NCBI GenBank assembly: GCA_900543365.1
Contig: UQRG01000092.1
Span: 1 to 6,324, forward strand
DNA from: an uncultured Eubacterium sp.
GTDB taxonomy: Bacteria > Bacillota > Clostridia > Lachnospirales > CAG-274
DNA length: 6,324 nucleotides
Direction: 5' to 3'
Below the pieces are notes generated by a model, which worked only from the letters and a program-made list of their open reading frames with translations, was not told the origin of the DNA and ran no database searches. Both the position numbers and the translations under genes were made by a program. Of the stretch, positions 1 to 6,324 are shown piece by piece; position 1 is the first letter of the stretch; each line of letters starts with the position of its first letter.

Positions 1-88
1 CATAAACAGGCAAAAGCTGTTTACTTGTTACCATAGTAAGTGGATATAATCTTGTACCAGAACCTCCAGCTAATATAATACCTTTCAT
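1..88 (-). CDS. rfbA: Glucose-1-phosphate thymidylyltransferase, N-terminal fragment (runs off left edge)
   Basis: Only the first 29 codons lie in the window. They read MKGIILAGGSGTRLYPLT then MVTSKQLLPVY, which is the nucleotide-binding start of RfbA/RmlA: the GGSGTRLYP signature loop (residues 8-16) plus the SKQLLPVY segment (22-29). The family joins dTTP and glucose-1-phosphate to give dTDP-glucose and pyrophosphate in the cytoplasm, the first step toward dTDP-L-rhamnose and other dTDP-deoxysugars. The ATG is fixed by a strong Shine-Dalgarno (GAGGTG, five bases upstream of the start) and by alignment to the conserved N-terminus. It lies 85 bases after wzx on the same strand, with a candidate promoter in the gap. 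By analogy with other loci, rfbC, rfbB and rfbD may follow outside the window; this is not seen. Family assignment is very secure despite the short fragment. Confidence 0.95.
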   Translation of the reverse strand, partial: MKGIILAGGSGTRLYPLTMVTSKQLLPVY

Positions 89-93
89 TTTTT

Positions 94-99
94 CACCTC
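94..99 (-). promoter_or_regulatory. Ribosome binding site of rfbA
   Basis: Read on the minus strand, GAGGTG lies five A residues before the rfbA ATG. It is the strongest Shine-Dalgarno match in the window. It fixes the start of this truncated gene and suggests efficient translation. Confidence 0.8.
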
Positions 100-129
100 A
101 TACTTTTTTATTATATATTTATATTTATT

Positions 130-158
130 ATTATAATATAATATAGTCACGCAATCAA
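130..158 (-). promoter_or_regulatory. Candidate SigA-type promoter for rfbA
   Basis: In the 85-base gap between wzx and rfbA the minus strand has TTGATT (158-153), a 17-base spacer, then a perfect TATAAT (135-130). This is close to the housekeeping consensus with ideal spacing. Transcription would begin near position 123, leaving a leader of about 35 bases before the rfbA ATG. The gap is very AT-rich, so a chance -10 match is easy; the properly spaced -35 is what makes it worth recording. No intrinsic terminator separates it from wzx, so it would be an internal promoter added to read-through from the operon. Confidence 0.5.
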
Positions 159-173
159 TCCTATTTTTGTTTT

Positions 174-1571
174 TTATGAACCAATTTGTTTTTTTACAAT
201 TACAATCATTTCTCTATTACTATATGTTGCAAAAATAACAGCTATTATCATTGAAATAATAGTCTTATACCAATTATTGTAATCATACAAGCAAATAGCA
301 ACAATACCTACAACAATAGCTAAGTAATCAAAAACCTTAGTTTCATTAAGAGTTATATATTTTGCTAAGTATCTTCTCTGTATTTCACACCTAACAATTT
401 CTGCTATAAGTGTAGAAACAGAAGCAGCATAAAGTCCCCATTGTTTAATAAATAAAAAATTAATAACAACATTAATAACAGCTGCAATAACTGTAACCTT
501 AGCAATAATTGCTGTATCCTTATAAGCTGTACATATACCTACATAAAATTTGTTAAGACAGTTAAAATACATAGCAAAAAGCAATAATGCTATATATGAA
601 AAGCCTTCAGCAAATTTTGCATTAATAAATACCCTAAACATAATAGGCATAAAAGCTACCATAAGCAATATAGCGGAAAATATAAAACTTTTAAACTTGC
701 TATAAAGGAAAGAATAATAAGCCTCTGCCTTATCCTTACCATTTTTTAAATATCTTGACGCACTTTCACTCCAAGCTGTATAAAAAAAATGATGCACTAC
801 TTCTATAATAGAAGGAAATTTATAAGATATAGCATAAACACCACTTGACTCAATACCCATATAGTTCTTAATAATTATTCTATCTGATATGTTAAGTATA
901 GTAGATGAAATACCATTAGGCACAAGAGGTATAGCATATAAAAACATTTCTTTTAACAAACTCTTTTTTATATATTTTATTCTTATATATTGCCATACTC
1001 TTATCTTAAATATAATAAAAGCACTTCCCATAAATTCTGACAAAATAAGTGCCGCAAGTAAACCATTAACGCCAAGTCTAAGTACTGCTACTGCAATAAT
1101 ATTAATAACTAGTTGAATAAGGTTTTTAAGGAAAGAAAATACAGCATAGAACTTCATATCTCCCATTCCTCTTAAGGCTGAGTTAAAAAACAAATACATT
1201 GAATCAGATACTATATAGACAATATAGTACCATAAATAGTCAAACTTAAAGAAGCTATGAGCAACTATAAATAATAAAACTGAAATCATAACCGATATTG
1301 AACATAAAAGCAAGGCATTACTAAAAACAGTTCTCCTATGTTCTTCACTATCTGCATCAATAAGAAATCTAAAAATAGCTTCATACATACACAATGTAGC
1401 TATAGGAAGCATAAAGGCAACAATAGAGCATATATAATCATATATACCATAATCCCTTTGATTTAATATACTTGTATATAAGGGCAACAATAAAAAGGAT
1501 GTCATTTTAACACCTATGTTACCCATAGCAATAAATGCTGTATTTTTCAATAATCTTTTTGTTTCACTCAT
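174..1571 (-). CDS. wzx: Wzx-type oligosaccharide flippase (polysaccharide biosynthesis protein)
   Basis: A 465-residue polytopic membrane protein of the MOP superfamily (polysaccharide biosynthesis/RfbX-like), expected to flip the undecaprenyl-linked repeat unit across the cytoplasmic membrane. Family hallmarks: a short basic N-terminus (SETKRLLKNT) leading into a first helix ending FLLLPLYTSIL (about residues 26-36), and a central PLVPNGISS...NISDRIIIKNYMG...GVYAISYK stretch (about 215-251), the typical start of the second half of these flippases. About 12 to 14 hydrophobic helices are spread over the length, which is normal for the family. Start choice: an in-frame TTG (1583) and GTG (1580) lie upstream, but GGTGA sits five bases before the ATG at 1571 and the family normally begins at MSxTKRLLKN, so the ATG is preferred. 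It begins 17 bases after the ferredoxin stop and is the last of the tightly packed genes. The family is secure; the substrate cannot be read from sequence. Symbol given by function. Confidence 0.9.
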   Translation of the reverse strand: MSETKRLLKNTAFIAMGNIGVKMTSFLLLPLYTSILNQRDYGIYDYICSIVAFMLPIATLCMYEAIFRFLIDADSEEHRRTVFSNALLLCSISVMISVLLFIVAHSFFKFDYLWYYIVYIVSDSMYLFFNSALRGMGDMKFYAVFSFLKNLIQLVINIIAVAVLRLGVNGLLAALILSEFMGSAFIIFKIRVWQYIRIKYIKKSLLKEMFLYAIPLVPNGISSTILNISDRIIIKNYMGIESSGVYAISYKFPSIIEVVHHFFYTAWSESASRYLKNGKDKAEAYYSFLYSKFKSFIFSAILLMVAFMPIMFRVFINAKFAEGFSYIALLLFAMYFNCLNKFYVGICTAYKDTAIIAKVTVIAAVINVVINFLFIKQWGLYAASVSTLIAEIVRCEIQRRYLAKYITLNETKVFDYLAIVVGIVAICLYDYNNWYKTIISMIIAVIFATYSNREMIVIVKKQIGS

Positions 1572-1576
1572 TTTTT

Positions 1577-1581
1577 TCACC
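1577..1581 (-). promoter_or_regulatory. Ribosome binding site deciding the wzx start
   Basis: GGTGA on the minus strand, five bases before the ATG at 1571. It overlaps the alternative TTG (1583-1581) and GTG (1580-1578) codons, which have no comparable purine-rich site ahead of them. It therefore supports the 465-residue form over the 469-residue form. Confidence 0.55.
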
Positions 1582-1588
1582 AAACAAA

Positions 1589-1774
1589 CTACTTAAATGT
1601 ACAAACACCTACACATTGACCACATCTTAAGCAAATATCTTCATTAATACTAGGATAAAAAAATCCCATATTGTCTTTAATCATATCAATAGCACCTACA
1701 GGACAAATATCTCCACAAGCACCACAACCACAACATTCTTCCTTTGAACTAAACAGCACAGGAATTTTATTCAT
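1589..1774 (-). CDS. Small 2[4Fe-4S] ferredoxin, probable separate N-terminal domain of the FrhB-type partner
   Basis: A 61-residue protein with two complete cluster motifs: C14-x2-C17-x2-C20-x3-C24-P and C48-x2-C51-x2-C54-x3-C58. The second ends in Thr instead of the usual Pro. C15 is an extra cysteine. It should carry two [4Fe-4S] clusters and pass electrons in the cytoplasm. It differs from a generic clostridial ferredoxin: the lead-in KEECCGCGAC, and a spacer with GFFYPSINED, closely resemble the N-terminal domain normally fused in front of FrhB-type domains in polysaccharide loci. Here it is its own gene, placed after the FrhB gene, with only 4 bases between that stop and this ATG. Its site AAGGA lies within the end of the FrhB gene, 9 bases from the ATG, so the two are probably translationally coupled. 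The protein stops two residues after the last cysteine, right at the domain boundary. An independent ferredoxin serving other enzymes is possible but less likely given the position. Confidence 0.88.
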   Translation of the reverse strand: MNKIPVLFSSKEECCGCGACGDICPVGAIDMIKDNMGFFYPSINEDICLRCGQCVGVCTFK

Positions 1775-1778
1775 AAAA

Positions 1779-2768
1779 TCATTTCCTTTTTAAACACTTT
1801 TTAATAAAATTAATCAAGTTTAATCTATATAAAACATCAGCAATTCCACTCATTAATTTACCCTTTAATGTATTATTGCCAAAAGCTTTCTGCACTAATA
1901 AATATCCTTTTTCTAAATATATATTCCAAAACCAATCATAATTTTCGGGTTTTTCTGCTGGGGCACGCATATGGGGCTGATGAACATCATAACTTGCAAT
2001 TTCACAAATATCCATATATTTTTCAGCTTGTTTATTTATAACAGCACCCTTTTCACTATTTACCACAACTAATGACTTTGCAACAAGACTATTGTCAAGT
2101 TTTCCCCATAGGTCGGCTATTGTTAAATCAGCATATCTTTTTTCTTGTGCATACTTACATTTATAGCAAGACGGTCTTAATATAAGATTTTTTAAATATA
2201 TTGAATAAAACCAATCATATCTTGATGATGAAGCATTATAAACCTTACCATTTTCAAATTTAACAATCATATCCTGCTTTTTACCTGGCTTACTTTTACC
2301 TCTAAAATTACAGCTTACAGCCCTGCTTTTATACTTATTTTCAAGATGTTTTATGTAATCTTCAAAGAATTTACTACTTGCAACACCGTGACAAACAAAG
2401 TCAACAGTAAAAAGTTTTTCTGCTGATATATTTTTTTTGCTAATATATCCAAGCAGTGCCCCAATTTGGCAAGGTGTACCAGAAAACAGCACACTTAAAC
2501 CAGACTGTAAATCTTCAGCAACATTTTTATAAACTCCAGTTAAATTAGAACCAATATATTTAGAGCCTCTCATTTTGTCACGAAGTTCTTTATTATCTGC
2601 TCTTATATGAACAGCTTGAAAATCTTCATTAAAAATACAGCCATAAACAACAGCCTTTTTATTGTTTTCAAAAAAAGCATCAGTCAAAGCTGAAAAAGCT
2701 CCACCTGATGAACTTTTTTTTGCTATTGAGTTATCCTTATTTAAGGCTGAATAAAATAACTGTTTCAT
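1779..2768 (-). CDS. FrhB-type (coenzyme F420 hydrogenase/dehydrogenase beta subunit family) protein of a polysaccharide locus
   Basis: A 329-residue soluble protein of the FrhB N/C-domain family. Visible signatures in order: KSSSGGAF (18-25), GSKYIGS (68-74), FSGTPCQIGAL (95-105), DFVCHGV (123-129), RPSCYKCKYA (198-207) and DLTIADLWG (214-222). Conserved cysteines C100, C126, C201 and C204 could ligate an additional iron-sulfur cluster or a metal. FrhB itself is a flavin and iron-sulfur subunit that moves electrons to F420; relatives in sugar loci are annotated by homology only and their substrate is unknown. F420 use should not be assumed. Such proteins usually begin with a 2[4Fe-4S] domain and run to about 380-420 residues. 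Here the sequence starts directly at YSALNKDNSIAKKSSSGG, and the ferredoxin part is the next gene. The ATG is supported by AGAGG seven bases upstream. The C-terminus is basic (KKCLKRK) and could touch the membrane. The gene lies 19 bases after the pyruvyl transferase gene, a common pairing. Family is secure; reaction unknown. Confidence 0.88.
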   Translation of the reverse strand: MKQLFYSALNKDNSIAKKSSSGGAFSALTDAFFENNKKAVVYGCIFNEDFQAVHIRADNKELRDKMRGSKYIGSNLTGVYKNVAEDLQSGLSVLFSGTPCQIGALLGYISKKNISAEKLFTVDFVCHGVASSKFFEDYIKHLENKYKSRAVSCNFRGKSKPGKKQDMIVKFENGKVYNASSSRYDWFYSIYLKNLILRPSCYKCKYAQEKRYADLTIADLWGKLDNSLVAKSLVVVNSEKGAVINKQAEKYMDICEIASYDVHQPHMRAPAEKPENYDWFWNIYLEKGYLLVQKAFGNNTLKGKLMSGIADVLYRLNLINFIKKCLKRK

Positions 2769-2787
2769 ACTATTACCTCTTTAATTA

Positions 2788-3846
2788 TTACTTATTACCA
2801 ACTATAAATTTAAGGTAGTCCAAAGATTTTTTTCTAAGCTTTTCAAGTTTTATATCAGCATTGCTATAATCAACATCTAAACAAGTATTAGGCTCTTCCT
2901 TTGTTAAAATTTCTCTATTGTCTATACCTAAACTACTCAAAAGCTGCTGTGAGCGATAATTATATCCATTTTTAGACTTAAACTCACAATAAAAATTCTT
3001 TTTAAACAGTACCGAAAAAGCTGTTCCGTGAAAAGAATTAGTCACTACAATATCTGCATTATATATCCAAGAAAGAAAATCCTCTGGTCCAGAATACCTC
3101 ATAAATTCAATATTAGATTTATTATCTATTAAATCAAGACCATATTTTGAACTTAAATTAGACGCAAAGCCTTTTATATTGTTAGGCTCACCTACAAGGT
3201 ACACAAATATATAGGGCTTTTTATGACGACGCTTTGACATAACATTAAGCCAATCATTACTATTAAATAAAAGAACAGGGTCAATATCACATCTCACTCT
3301 ATCTCCATAATTTTCTATAAAATAAGGTTCTATATTACTTTCTCTAAGAGATATTTTATCAAAAAGTCCTATATACTCTTGAAATTTTCCATTTACCCTT
3401 TTAGCTCTTTCTATATCGCCACCTATACTGGCTGCGTAAGTATATTTTTTTATATTATTATCAAAGGACTGAAAATAAACTATATCATCATTTATACAGC
3501 CATCATTCCACACTTGGTCACTGCCAGAAATAAATGCGTCAAAATTTTTGCTTAAGGCTGCCATTTCATCAGCATTGTAAATAGCTTTGCTTAAATTAAT
3601 ATTAGATTTAATAAAAGAATTAAATTTTCTATGCTTTATAAATCTAAAAATCACCTTTGGCAATGTTTTTAAGCCAAATTTTTCATTTTTTCCTATAAGT
3701 TTTGTACAATTTTCTATTTCATCATTTCTATAATCAACAATACAAGTATCTGCACCAATTTCATTTAACTTATGCTCTAAAGCATAAGCTTGTAAAATAG
3801 CACCATAGTTCATTGCTCGATGAAATGTTAATATTCCTATTTTCAT
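2788..3846 (-). CDS. Polysaccharide pyruvyl transferase family protein
   Basis: A 352-residue protein of the polysaccharide pyruvyl transferase family (CsaB/WcaK type, GT-B-like fold). Landmarks: MKIGILTFHR start with NYGAILQAYAL (13-23), SGSDQVWN (107-114), YAASIG (137-142), SLRES (166-170), DIDPVLL (187-193) in the linker, and TNSFHGTAFSVLF (269-281) with the conserved histidine H273. Characterised members transfer pyruvate from phosphoenolpyruvate to a sugar of a surface glycan as a ketal, adding negative charge, in the cytoplasm. Many members of the subgroup beginning NYGAxLQAYAL lie next to FrhB-type proteins in glycan loci and their exact reaction has not been shown, so ketal formation is inference. 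The ATG has GAGG nine bases upstream. The gene starts 15 bases after the glycosyltransferase stop and ends 19 bases before the FrhB-type gene. Length is normal and no key motif is missing. Confidence 0.88.
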   Translation of the reverse strand: MKIGILTFHRAMNYGAILQAYALEHKLNEIGADTCIVDYRNDEIENCTKLIGKNEKFGLKTLPKVIFRFIKHRKFNSFIKSNINLSKAIYNADEMAALSKNFDAFISGSDQVWNDGCINDDIVYFQSFDNNIKKYTYAASIGGDIERAKRVNGKFQEYIGLFDKISLRESNIEPYFIENYGDRVRCDIDPVLLFNSNDWLNVMSKRRHKKPYIFVYLVGEPNNIKGFASNLSSKYGLDLIDNKSNIEFMRYSGPEDFLSWIYNADIVVTNSFHGTAFSVLFKKNFYCEFKSKNGYNYRSQQLLSSLGIDNREILTKEEPNTCLDVDYSNADIKLEKLRKKSLDYLKFIVGNK

Positions 3847-3861
3847 AGCTTAAATCCTCAT

Positions 3862-4761
3862 TTATTTATACTTTTTACTAAGTAAATAGCCTAAAGGATA
3901 GGCACATACAGTTAAAAATCTTTTAAAAAAAGAATTTGGTATAGTTACAATTTCAGAAAAGCTTTTACCACAAAGTATACCATCTCTTGAAAGTCCTACA
4001 AACGACTTTAAAAATGTAACTGGGCTATACTTAAAGTAATCAAATATATCATTAATATTGCTTTCCCAAAGATAAACATTTTCATTATATCTTACAGACT
4101 TTACATTTGTTACTGCATTTTCTTGGTCTTTATAATAAGCTCTTAATTTTTCATCAACATACAATGTTTTGTACTTTCTCGCCATTTTTCTCCATATTAT
4201 ACATTCCGGATAAAATCTAAGTCCTGATTTTACATTAGGAAAAGGAAATTCTCTAAATACTTCAGTTCTTGATATAGACCATTTTTCAAAAGCTAATTTG
4301 TATTTAAAGGGTGCATCAAGGTCATTAGATACAAATCTATATTTAGGAAAATCACAGCCTATTGGTTCACCTGTAATACCATCATAGCACCTACAAGTAA
4401 CCCCTTTGTAACCCTTCTTTTCATTTTCTGGTATAGTATCCCATTCTCTTACAAAAACTTCAAGAGCCTCTGGTTTAAAAGAATCATCAGAATCAGCTAT
4501 AACAAAAAGCTCTGTGTCAGTATTAGCAATAGCTGTATTAACAGCAATATGCTTACCCTGATTTTCTTGATAAATGTATTCAATAGGAAAGAAGTTTTGA
4601 CTTATATAATCATTTACAACTTCTTTTGTATTATCCTTTGACCCATCATCAACAATTAACCACTTAAAGTCTTTATAGGTCTGATTTTTAAGACTATCAA
4701 AAACTCTATGTAAAGTATTTGCTCTGTTATATGTTGGTGTAAAAACAGTTATTCTCTCCAT
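3862..4761 (-). CDS. Family 2 glycosyltransferase (GT-A fold)
   Basis: A 299-residue glycosyltransferase with the GT2 nucleotide-sugar binding domain at residues 1-120: ITVFTPTYNRANTLHR (4-19), FKWLIVDDGSKDNT (32-45) carrying the Asp pair that contacts the nucleotide, ENQGKHIAVN (66-75), and the metal-binding D-x-D in IADSDDSF (88-95, D90 and D92). The ENxGKHxAxN element places it in a subgroup common in capsule and exopolysaccharide loci. The C-terminal half (about 150-260) should bind the acceptor; PECIIWRKMARKY (185-197) is a likely position for the catalytic acid region. The last 20 residues contain a hydrophobic patch (FLTVCAYPLGYLL, about 282-294) followed by lysines, suggesting peripheral attachment to the membrane where the lipid-linked acceptor lies. 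No transmembrane segment is present. It starts 5 bases after the polymerase stop, with its GGAAGG site inside that gene, so translation is probably coupled. Donor and acceptor sugars cannot be told from sequence. It is the only glycosyltransferase in the window. Confidence 0.93.
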   Translation of the reverse strand: MERITVFTPTYNRANTLHRVFDSLKNQTYKDFKWLIVDDGSKDNTKEVVNDYISQNFFPIEYIYQENQGKHIAVNTAIANTDTELFVIADSDDSFKPEALEVFVREWDTIPENEKKGYKGVTCRCYDGITGEPIGCDFPKYRFVSNDLDAPFKYKLAFEKWSISRTEVFREFPFPNVKSGLRFYPECIIWRKMARKYKTLYVDEKLRAYYKDQENAVTNVKSVRYNENVYLWESNINDIFDYFKYSPVTFLKSFVGLSRDGILCGKSFSEIVTIPNSFFKRFLTVCAYPLGYLLSKKYK

Positions 4762-4766
4762 TTTAA

Positions 4767-6059
4767 TTACAACCTTCCATTATTAATAGACGCTAAATTG
4801 GCATTATTATCATTAACAGCGTCCTCATCTTCTTCTAATTCTTCATTTTCTTTTCCAAGTACAGTCATTATTCCTAGCAAAATAAAAACCAATATACCTA
4901 TACTTGACTTAAATATACCTGTAGCAATACCACTAACTAAAATAGTTACATACAAACTCATTGTTGCTGCCTTAACACTTTTATCTAAATGTATATTATT
5001 AACTTGCACAAATATAATCACAAGTATAGCCAAAAACATAATAAGACCAATATAACCAAGCTCGCCAACTATACCACCTAAATACACATCATTCAGGAAA
5101 CCACCAAATGTTCTTGATAAGCCATAAACATTGTCAAAACCATACTGAATATAAAGCTTTGAATAGTATTTAGCAGCCAAATCTGAACCATAAGTAGCAA
5201 AACCTGAGCCTAAAGGAAAGTATCTGTTAGCTGTCACAAAGCCATAAAACAAAAGTACACTTCTTGCTGTATCTTTATCCAAAATATAAGTTTTTATCTG
5301 ATAGCTTGATATTATACAGCCTAATACAACAATAATAAGAATTTGTATAAAATTAATTTTTTTATTTCTTACCCACAAAAATAATAAAAGTAAATAGCAC
5401 ATTATAAATATATATGCTGTACCCTTAGTTGTTAGAAAAATATTCCACATTGCTAATATGCTATATATAACTCTTGCTAATATACCATCACACTTATAAA
5501 TTATTACAACAAGGCAGCAACCACATATAATACCATATCGACCGGGATTACCAAAAATAAAGTTAAATGACCTTAAACCATATCTTACTTCACCTGTATC
5601 CATACCTAAATTGTACCATATATTTATAAAACCACATATTGCACCTACAATCAGTACAAACTTAGCTATAGGTAACATAAGTTCCAATACAGTTTCTGCC
5701 GATTTCTTAGTCATAAGATTTTTAGTACCTATATAACAAGTAAACATTTTACAAAGCCAAAAGGCATCAAGAAGTATAGGAACCTTTTTATTAATAAGTC
5801 CACTAAATATATTAGATGTTAAGCCTAATATAATACATAAGAAAAGCAGTCTTATAATAGCCTTATCACCCTTTTCAAGTAAATTGTTGGCATATAAAAA
5901 CACGCAGTAAAAGCCAAAAAGTAAACCTATAATCTCATCTGTATAACCAAGTACACTAATACCCATACCCCAATTCAAAACAAGGTCAAGTAATATAAAA
6001 AATATACCAAAAAACAAAAGTATTACATACATCAATCTTTCTTTATAAATTGTAATCAT
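4767..6059 (-). CDS. wzy: Wzy-type O-antigen/capsule polymerase (or O-antigen ligase family protein)
   Basis: A 430-residue polytopic membrane protein with about 11 to 12 hydrophobic segments, among them roughly residues 10-29, 38-58, 67-87, 127-147, 175-190, 194-214, 216-231, 236-252, 331-353, 366-381 and 384-401. A large extracytoplasmic loop (about 253-325) precedes the last three helices and contains R266, R279 and YFPLGSGFATYG (280-291). This resembles the P-x-G-x-G-x-G-T-Y element of the O-antigen ligase/polymerase superfamily. These proteins join lipid-linked repeat units on the outer face of the membrane. Sequence is poorly conserved in the family, so the call rests on topology, the loop motif and a neighbouring Wzx and glycosyltransferase. 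The tail after the last helix is unusually acidic and Asn-rich (residues 404-430). The ATG has AGAGG eight bases upstream and lies 14 bases after the preceding stop. Symbol given by function; a ligase or other glycan membrane enzyme is the main alternative. Confidence 0.8.
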   Translation of the reverse strand: MITIYKERLMYVILLFFGIFFILLDLVLNWGMGISVLGYTDEIIGLLFGFYCVFLYANNLLEKGDKAIIRLLFLCIILGLTSNIFSGLINKKVPILLDAFWLCKMFTCYIGTKNLMTKKSAETVLELMLPIAKFVLIVGAICGFINIWYNLGMDTGEVRYGLRSFNFIFGNPGRYGIICGCCLVVIIYKCDGILARVIYSILAMWNIFLTTKGTAYIFIMCYLLLLFLWVRNKKINFIQILIIVVLGCIISSYQIKTYILDKDTARSVLLFYGFVTANRYFPLGSGFATYGSDLAAKYYSKLYIQYGFDNVYGLSRTFGGFLNDVYLGGIVGELGYIGLIMFLAILVIIFVQVNNIHLDKSVKAATMSLYVTILVSGIATGIFKSSIGILVFILLGIMTVLGKENEELEEDEDAVNDNNANLASINNGRL

Positions 6060-6073
6060 AACATTAACCTCTG

Positions 6074-6324
6074 CTAAATACTTAAATAACGGCTATTAGT
6101 TAACATAGTAATATTCACAGTTTTTGAATATTCTTTAAGCATTTCTATCATTCCTTTGTTCATAGCCTCTGCAAGAGTATCATTTATACTAAGCTCCAAT
6201 TCTTTTGCAGAATAATTTTCATTAGCATTGCGTGAATATCCATCCATACCAGCAATATATATTTCTTTTACACCTATATCTATTAAAAACTTAATAGCCA
6301 TTAATCCGGCATTATCTTCAACAG
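6074..6324 (-). CDS. C-terminal fragment, probably of an HMGL-like aldolase family protein (runs off right edge)
   Basis: The reading frame is open to the window edge: seven codons (VEDNAGL) precede the first internal Met at 6301, so that Met is not the real start. Visible are 82 residues and a TAG stop. The segment DNAGLMAIKFLIDIG...VKEIYIAGMDGYS, followed by NENYSAKELE and a closing helix and strand ending ITMLTNSRY, looks like the C-terminal alpha/beta domain of the roughly 500-residue proteins in polysaccharide loci annotated as 4-hydroxy-2-oxovalerate aldolase-like (HMGL-like TIM barrel plus this domain). That match is from memory of the family pattern; the catalytic barrel is outside the window, so the function is a tentative reading. 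A separate small sugar-binding or nucleotide-sugar enzyme domain is an alternative. The gene ends 14 bases before the polymerase ATG and appears to be part of the same operon. Confidence 0.6.
   Translation of the reverse strand, partial: VEDNAGLMAIKFLIDIGVKEIYIAGMDGYSRNANENYSAKELELSINDTLAEAMNKGMIEMLKEYSKTVNITMLTNSRYLSI

Noticed and set aside
101..150. AT-only inverted repeat-like stretches between wzx and rfbA as a terminator or attachment site
   Set aside because: There is no GC-rich stem and no T-run on the coding strand after any stem. The symmetry is what AT-rich sequence gives by chance.
889..1116. 75-codon open frame on the plus strand
   Set aside because: It lies wholly antisense to the well-supported flippase gene, gives no recognisable protein, and mirrors AT-rich membrane-protein codons.
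1572..1583. Longer flippase with a TTG start at 1583
   Set aside because: The Shine-Dalgarno-like GGTGA overlaps this start and is well placed for the ATG at 1571, and the family N-terminus matches the ATG form.
1775..1790. Frameshift breaking a single ferredoxin-FrhB gene
   Set aside because: The gene order is opposite to the fused proteins and each frame has its own start, stop and ribosome binding site, so one indel cannot explain it.
4798..5055. 85-codon open frame on the plus strand, rich in Ser, Thr and Ile
   Set aside because: It is antisense to the polymerase gene. Its Ser-rich start is the reverse of the Glu/Asp codons of the acidic tail, and it resembles no known family.
1..6324. 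CRISPR arrays, insertion sequences, tRNA or rRNA genes, riboswitches
   Set aside because: The window is almost wholly occupied by minus-strand coding genes; the remaining gaps are at most 85 bases and show no repeat array, transposase or structured RNA that I could recognise.

Overview
The window is a low-GC (visibly AT-rich, roughly 30% GC), tightly packed stretch of a surface-polysaccharide (capsule, exopolysaccharide or O-antigen-like) biosynthesis locus. All genes are on the minus strand, so transcription runs from the right edge to the left edge. AT-rich codon use, purine-rich Shine-Dalgarno sites and the protein families suggest an anaerobic Firmicute of the class Clostridia (Lachnospiraceae- or Clostridium-like). 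That placement is inferred from style; there is no rRNA or marker gene here.

In transcription order: (1) at 6324-6074, the 3' end of a gene that looks like the C-terminal domain of the HMGL-like aldolase proteins found in polysaccharide loci; (2) at 6059-4767, a multi-membrane-segment Wzy-type polymerase or ligase; (3) at 4761-3862, a family 2 (GT-A) glycosyltransferase; (4) at 3846-2788, a polysaccharide pyruvyl transferase family protein; (5) at 2768-1779, an FrhB-type (coenzyme F420 hydrogenase/dehydrogenase beta subunit family) protein without its usual N-terminal ferredoxin domain; (6) at 1774-1589, a tiny 2[4Fe-4S] ferredoxin that appears to be that missing domain, encoded separately and downstream; (7) at 1571-174, a Wzx-type flippase; (8) at 88-1, the start of rfbA (rmlA), glucose-1-phosphate thymidylyltransferase, which runs off the left edge.

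Genes 1 to 7 are separated by only 4 to 19 bases and each has a plausible ribosome binding site, so they very likely form one operon. The only real gap is the 85 bases between wzx and rfbA. It shows no terminator but has a good SigA-like promoter, so the dTDP-sugar genes may have an extra promoter of their own.

Together the genes describe a Wzx/Wzy-dependent pathway: the glycosyltransferase and others outside the window build a lipid-linked repeat unit, Wzx flips it, Wzy polymerises it, and RfbA supplies dTDP-glucose for dTDP-rhamnose or a related sugar. The pyruvyl transferase-like protein and the ferredoxin/FrhB pair probably modify the repeat unit or a precursor. This redox pair is the least understood part of the window and the best candidate for unrecognised chemistry. 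I see no mobile element, CRISPR array, tRNA or rRNA.
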